NCBI GenBank assembly: GCA_947502815.1
Contig: CANNBH010000001.1
Coordinates: forward strand, 1,426,001-1,490,000
Length of the DNA stretch: 64,000 nucleotides
DNA from: an uncultured Erythrobacter sp.
GTDB lineage: Bacteria; Pseudomonadota; Alphaproteobacteria; Sphingomonadales; Sphingomonadaceae
Reading direction: 5' to 3'
Position numbers and translations under genes: made by a program. The first letter of the stretch is position 1. Each line of letters begins with the position of its first letter. The notes beneath the pieces are model-generated. The model was not told the origin of the DNA and ran no database searches. It worked only from the letters and a program-made list of their open reading frames with translations. Shown here piece by piece: positions 63,566 to 64,000 of this stretch.

Positions 63566-64000
63566 ATGGACAATCTAACGCACAGCCTCGTCGGGGCGGT
63601 CATGGGGCAAGCGGGCCTTAAGAAGAAAACCGGTTTGGCGATGCCCGCGCTGATTATCGGGGCGAACCTGCCCGATGTGGATGCGGCGTGTTTCTTTTGG
63701 CTGGAGGGGACGGAGCATCTGGGGTTTCGCCGGGGCATCACCCACGGCCCGCCCGCTTGGGTGCTGTTGCCACTGATACTGGCGGGGCTGTTGTGGTGGT
63801 TTGACCGTTGGCAGACAAAGCGCGGAAAACGGCCCGAGGATCGGTTACCGGTGAACTTCAAATGGCTTTATCTCCTCAGTTTCATCGGCTGTCTCAGCCA
63901 TCCGCTGTTCGACTGGTTCAACGTCTATGGCATTCGGTTTCTGGAGCCGTTTTCTTCTCAATGGTTCTATGGCGATACGCTGTTCATCATCGACGTTTGG
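63566..64000 (+). CDS. YdjM-like metal-dependent hydrolase (membrane), 3' truncated by window edge
   Basis: MDNLTHSLVGAVMGQAGLKKKTGLAMPALIIGANLPDVDA; GITHGP; FIGCLSHPLFDWFN. Confidence 0.85.
   Translation, partial: MDNLTHSLVGAVMGQAGLKKKTGLAMPALIIGANLPDVDAACFFWLEGTEHLGFRRGITHGPPAWVLLPLILAGLLWWFDRWQTKRGKRPEDRLPVNFKWLYLLSFIGCLSHPLFDWFNVYGIRFLEPFSSQWFYGDTLFIIDVW

Overview
The window is an ordinary-looking chromosomal segment, probably from Sphingomonadales/Erythrobacteraceae (inferred from gene content and order). It encodes about 58 genes on both strands. Housekeeping landmarks are amn, rpsF-rpsR-rplI, fabD, fabG, dnaN, lepA, bamD, recN, ligA, prmA, sdhCDA, guaB, rsmB-like and rppH. I saw no rRNA, tRNA, CRISPR array or transposase. 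The most interesting parts, in order: (1) an AT-richer restriction-modification cassette (33675-35669) pairing a Dcm/M.EcoRII-like C5 methylase with a predicted nuclease that has an EcoRII-N-like recognition domain fused to an HNH domain; (2) a decayed second copy of the lepA 3' end (33436-33604) next to that cassette; (3) a Pseudomonas-type (class II, mcl-like) phaC-phaZ pair; (4) tandem PAS-GGDEF-EAL-PilZ paralogs, the second with a degenerate EAL; (5) an FeS-type PhrB-like photolyase abutting a frameshifted photolyase homolog whose domain order looks inverted; (6) a perfect 29-bp inverted repeat between ldcA and fabD; (7) a BlaI/M56 regulatory pair with two dyads upstream, and a separate subclass B3 metallo-beta-lactamase. 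All calls come from reading the sequence and ORF translations; no database search was run.
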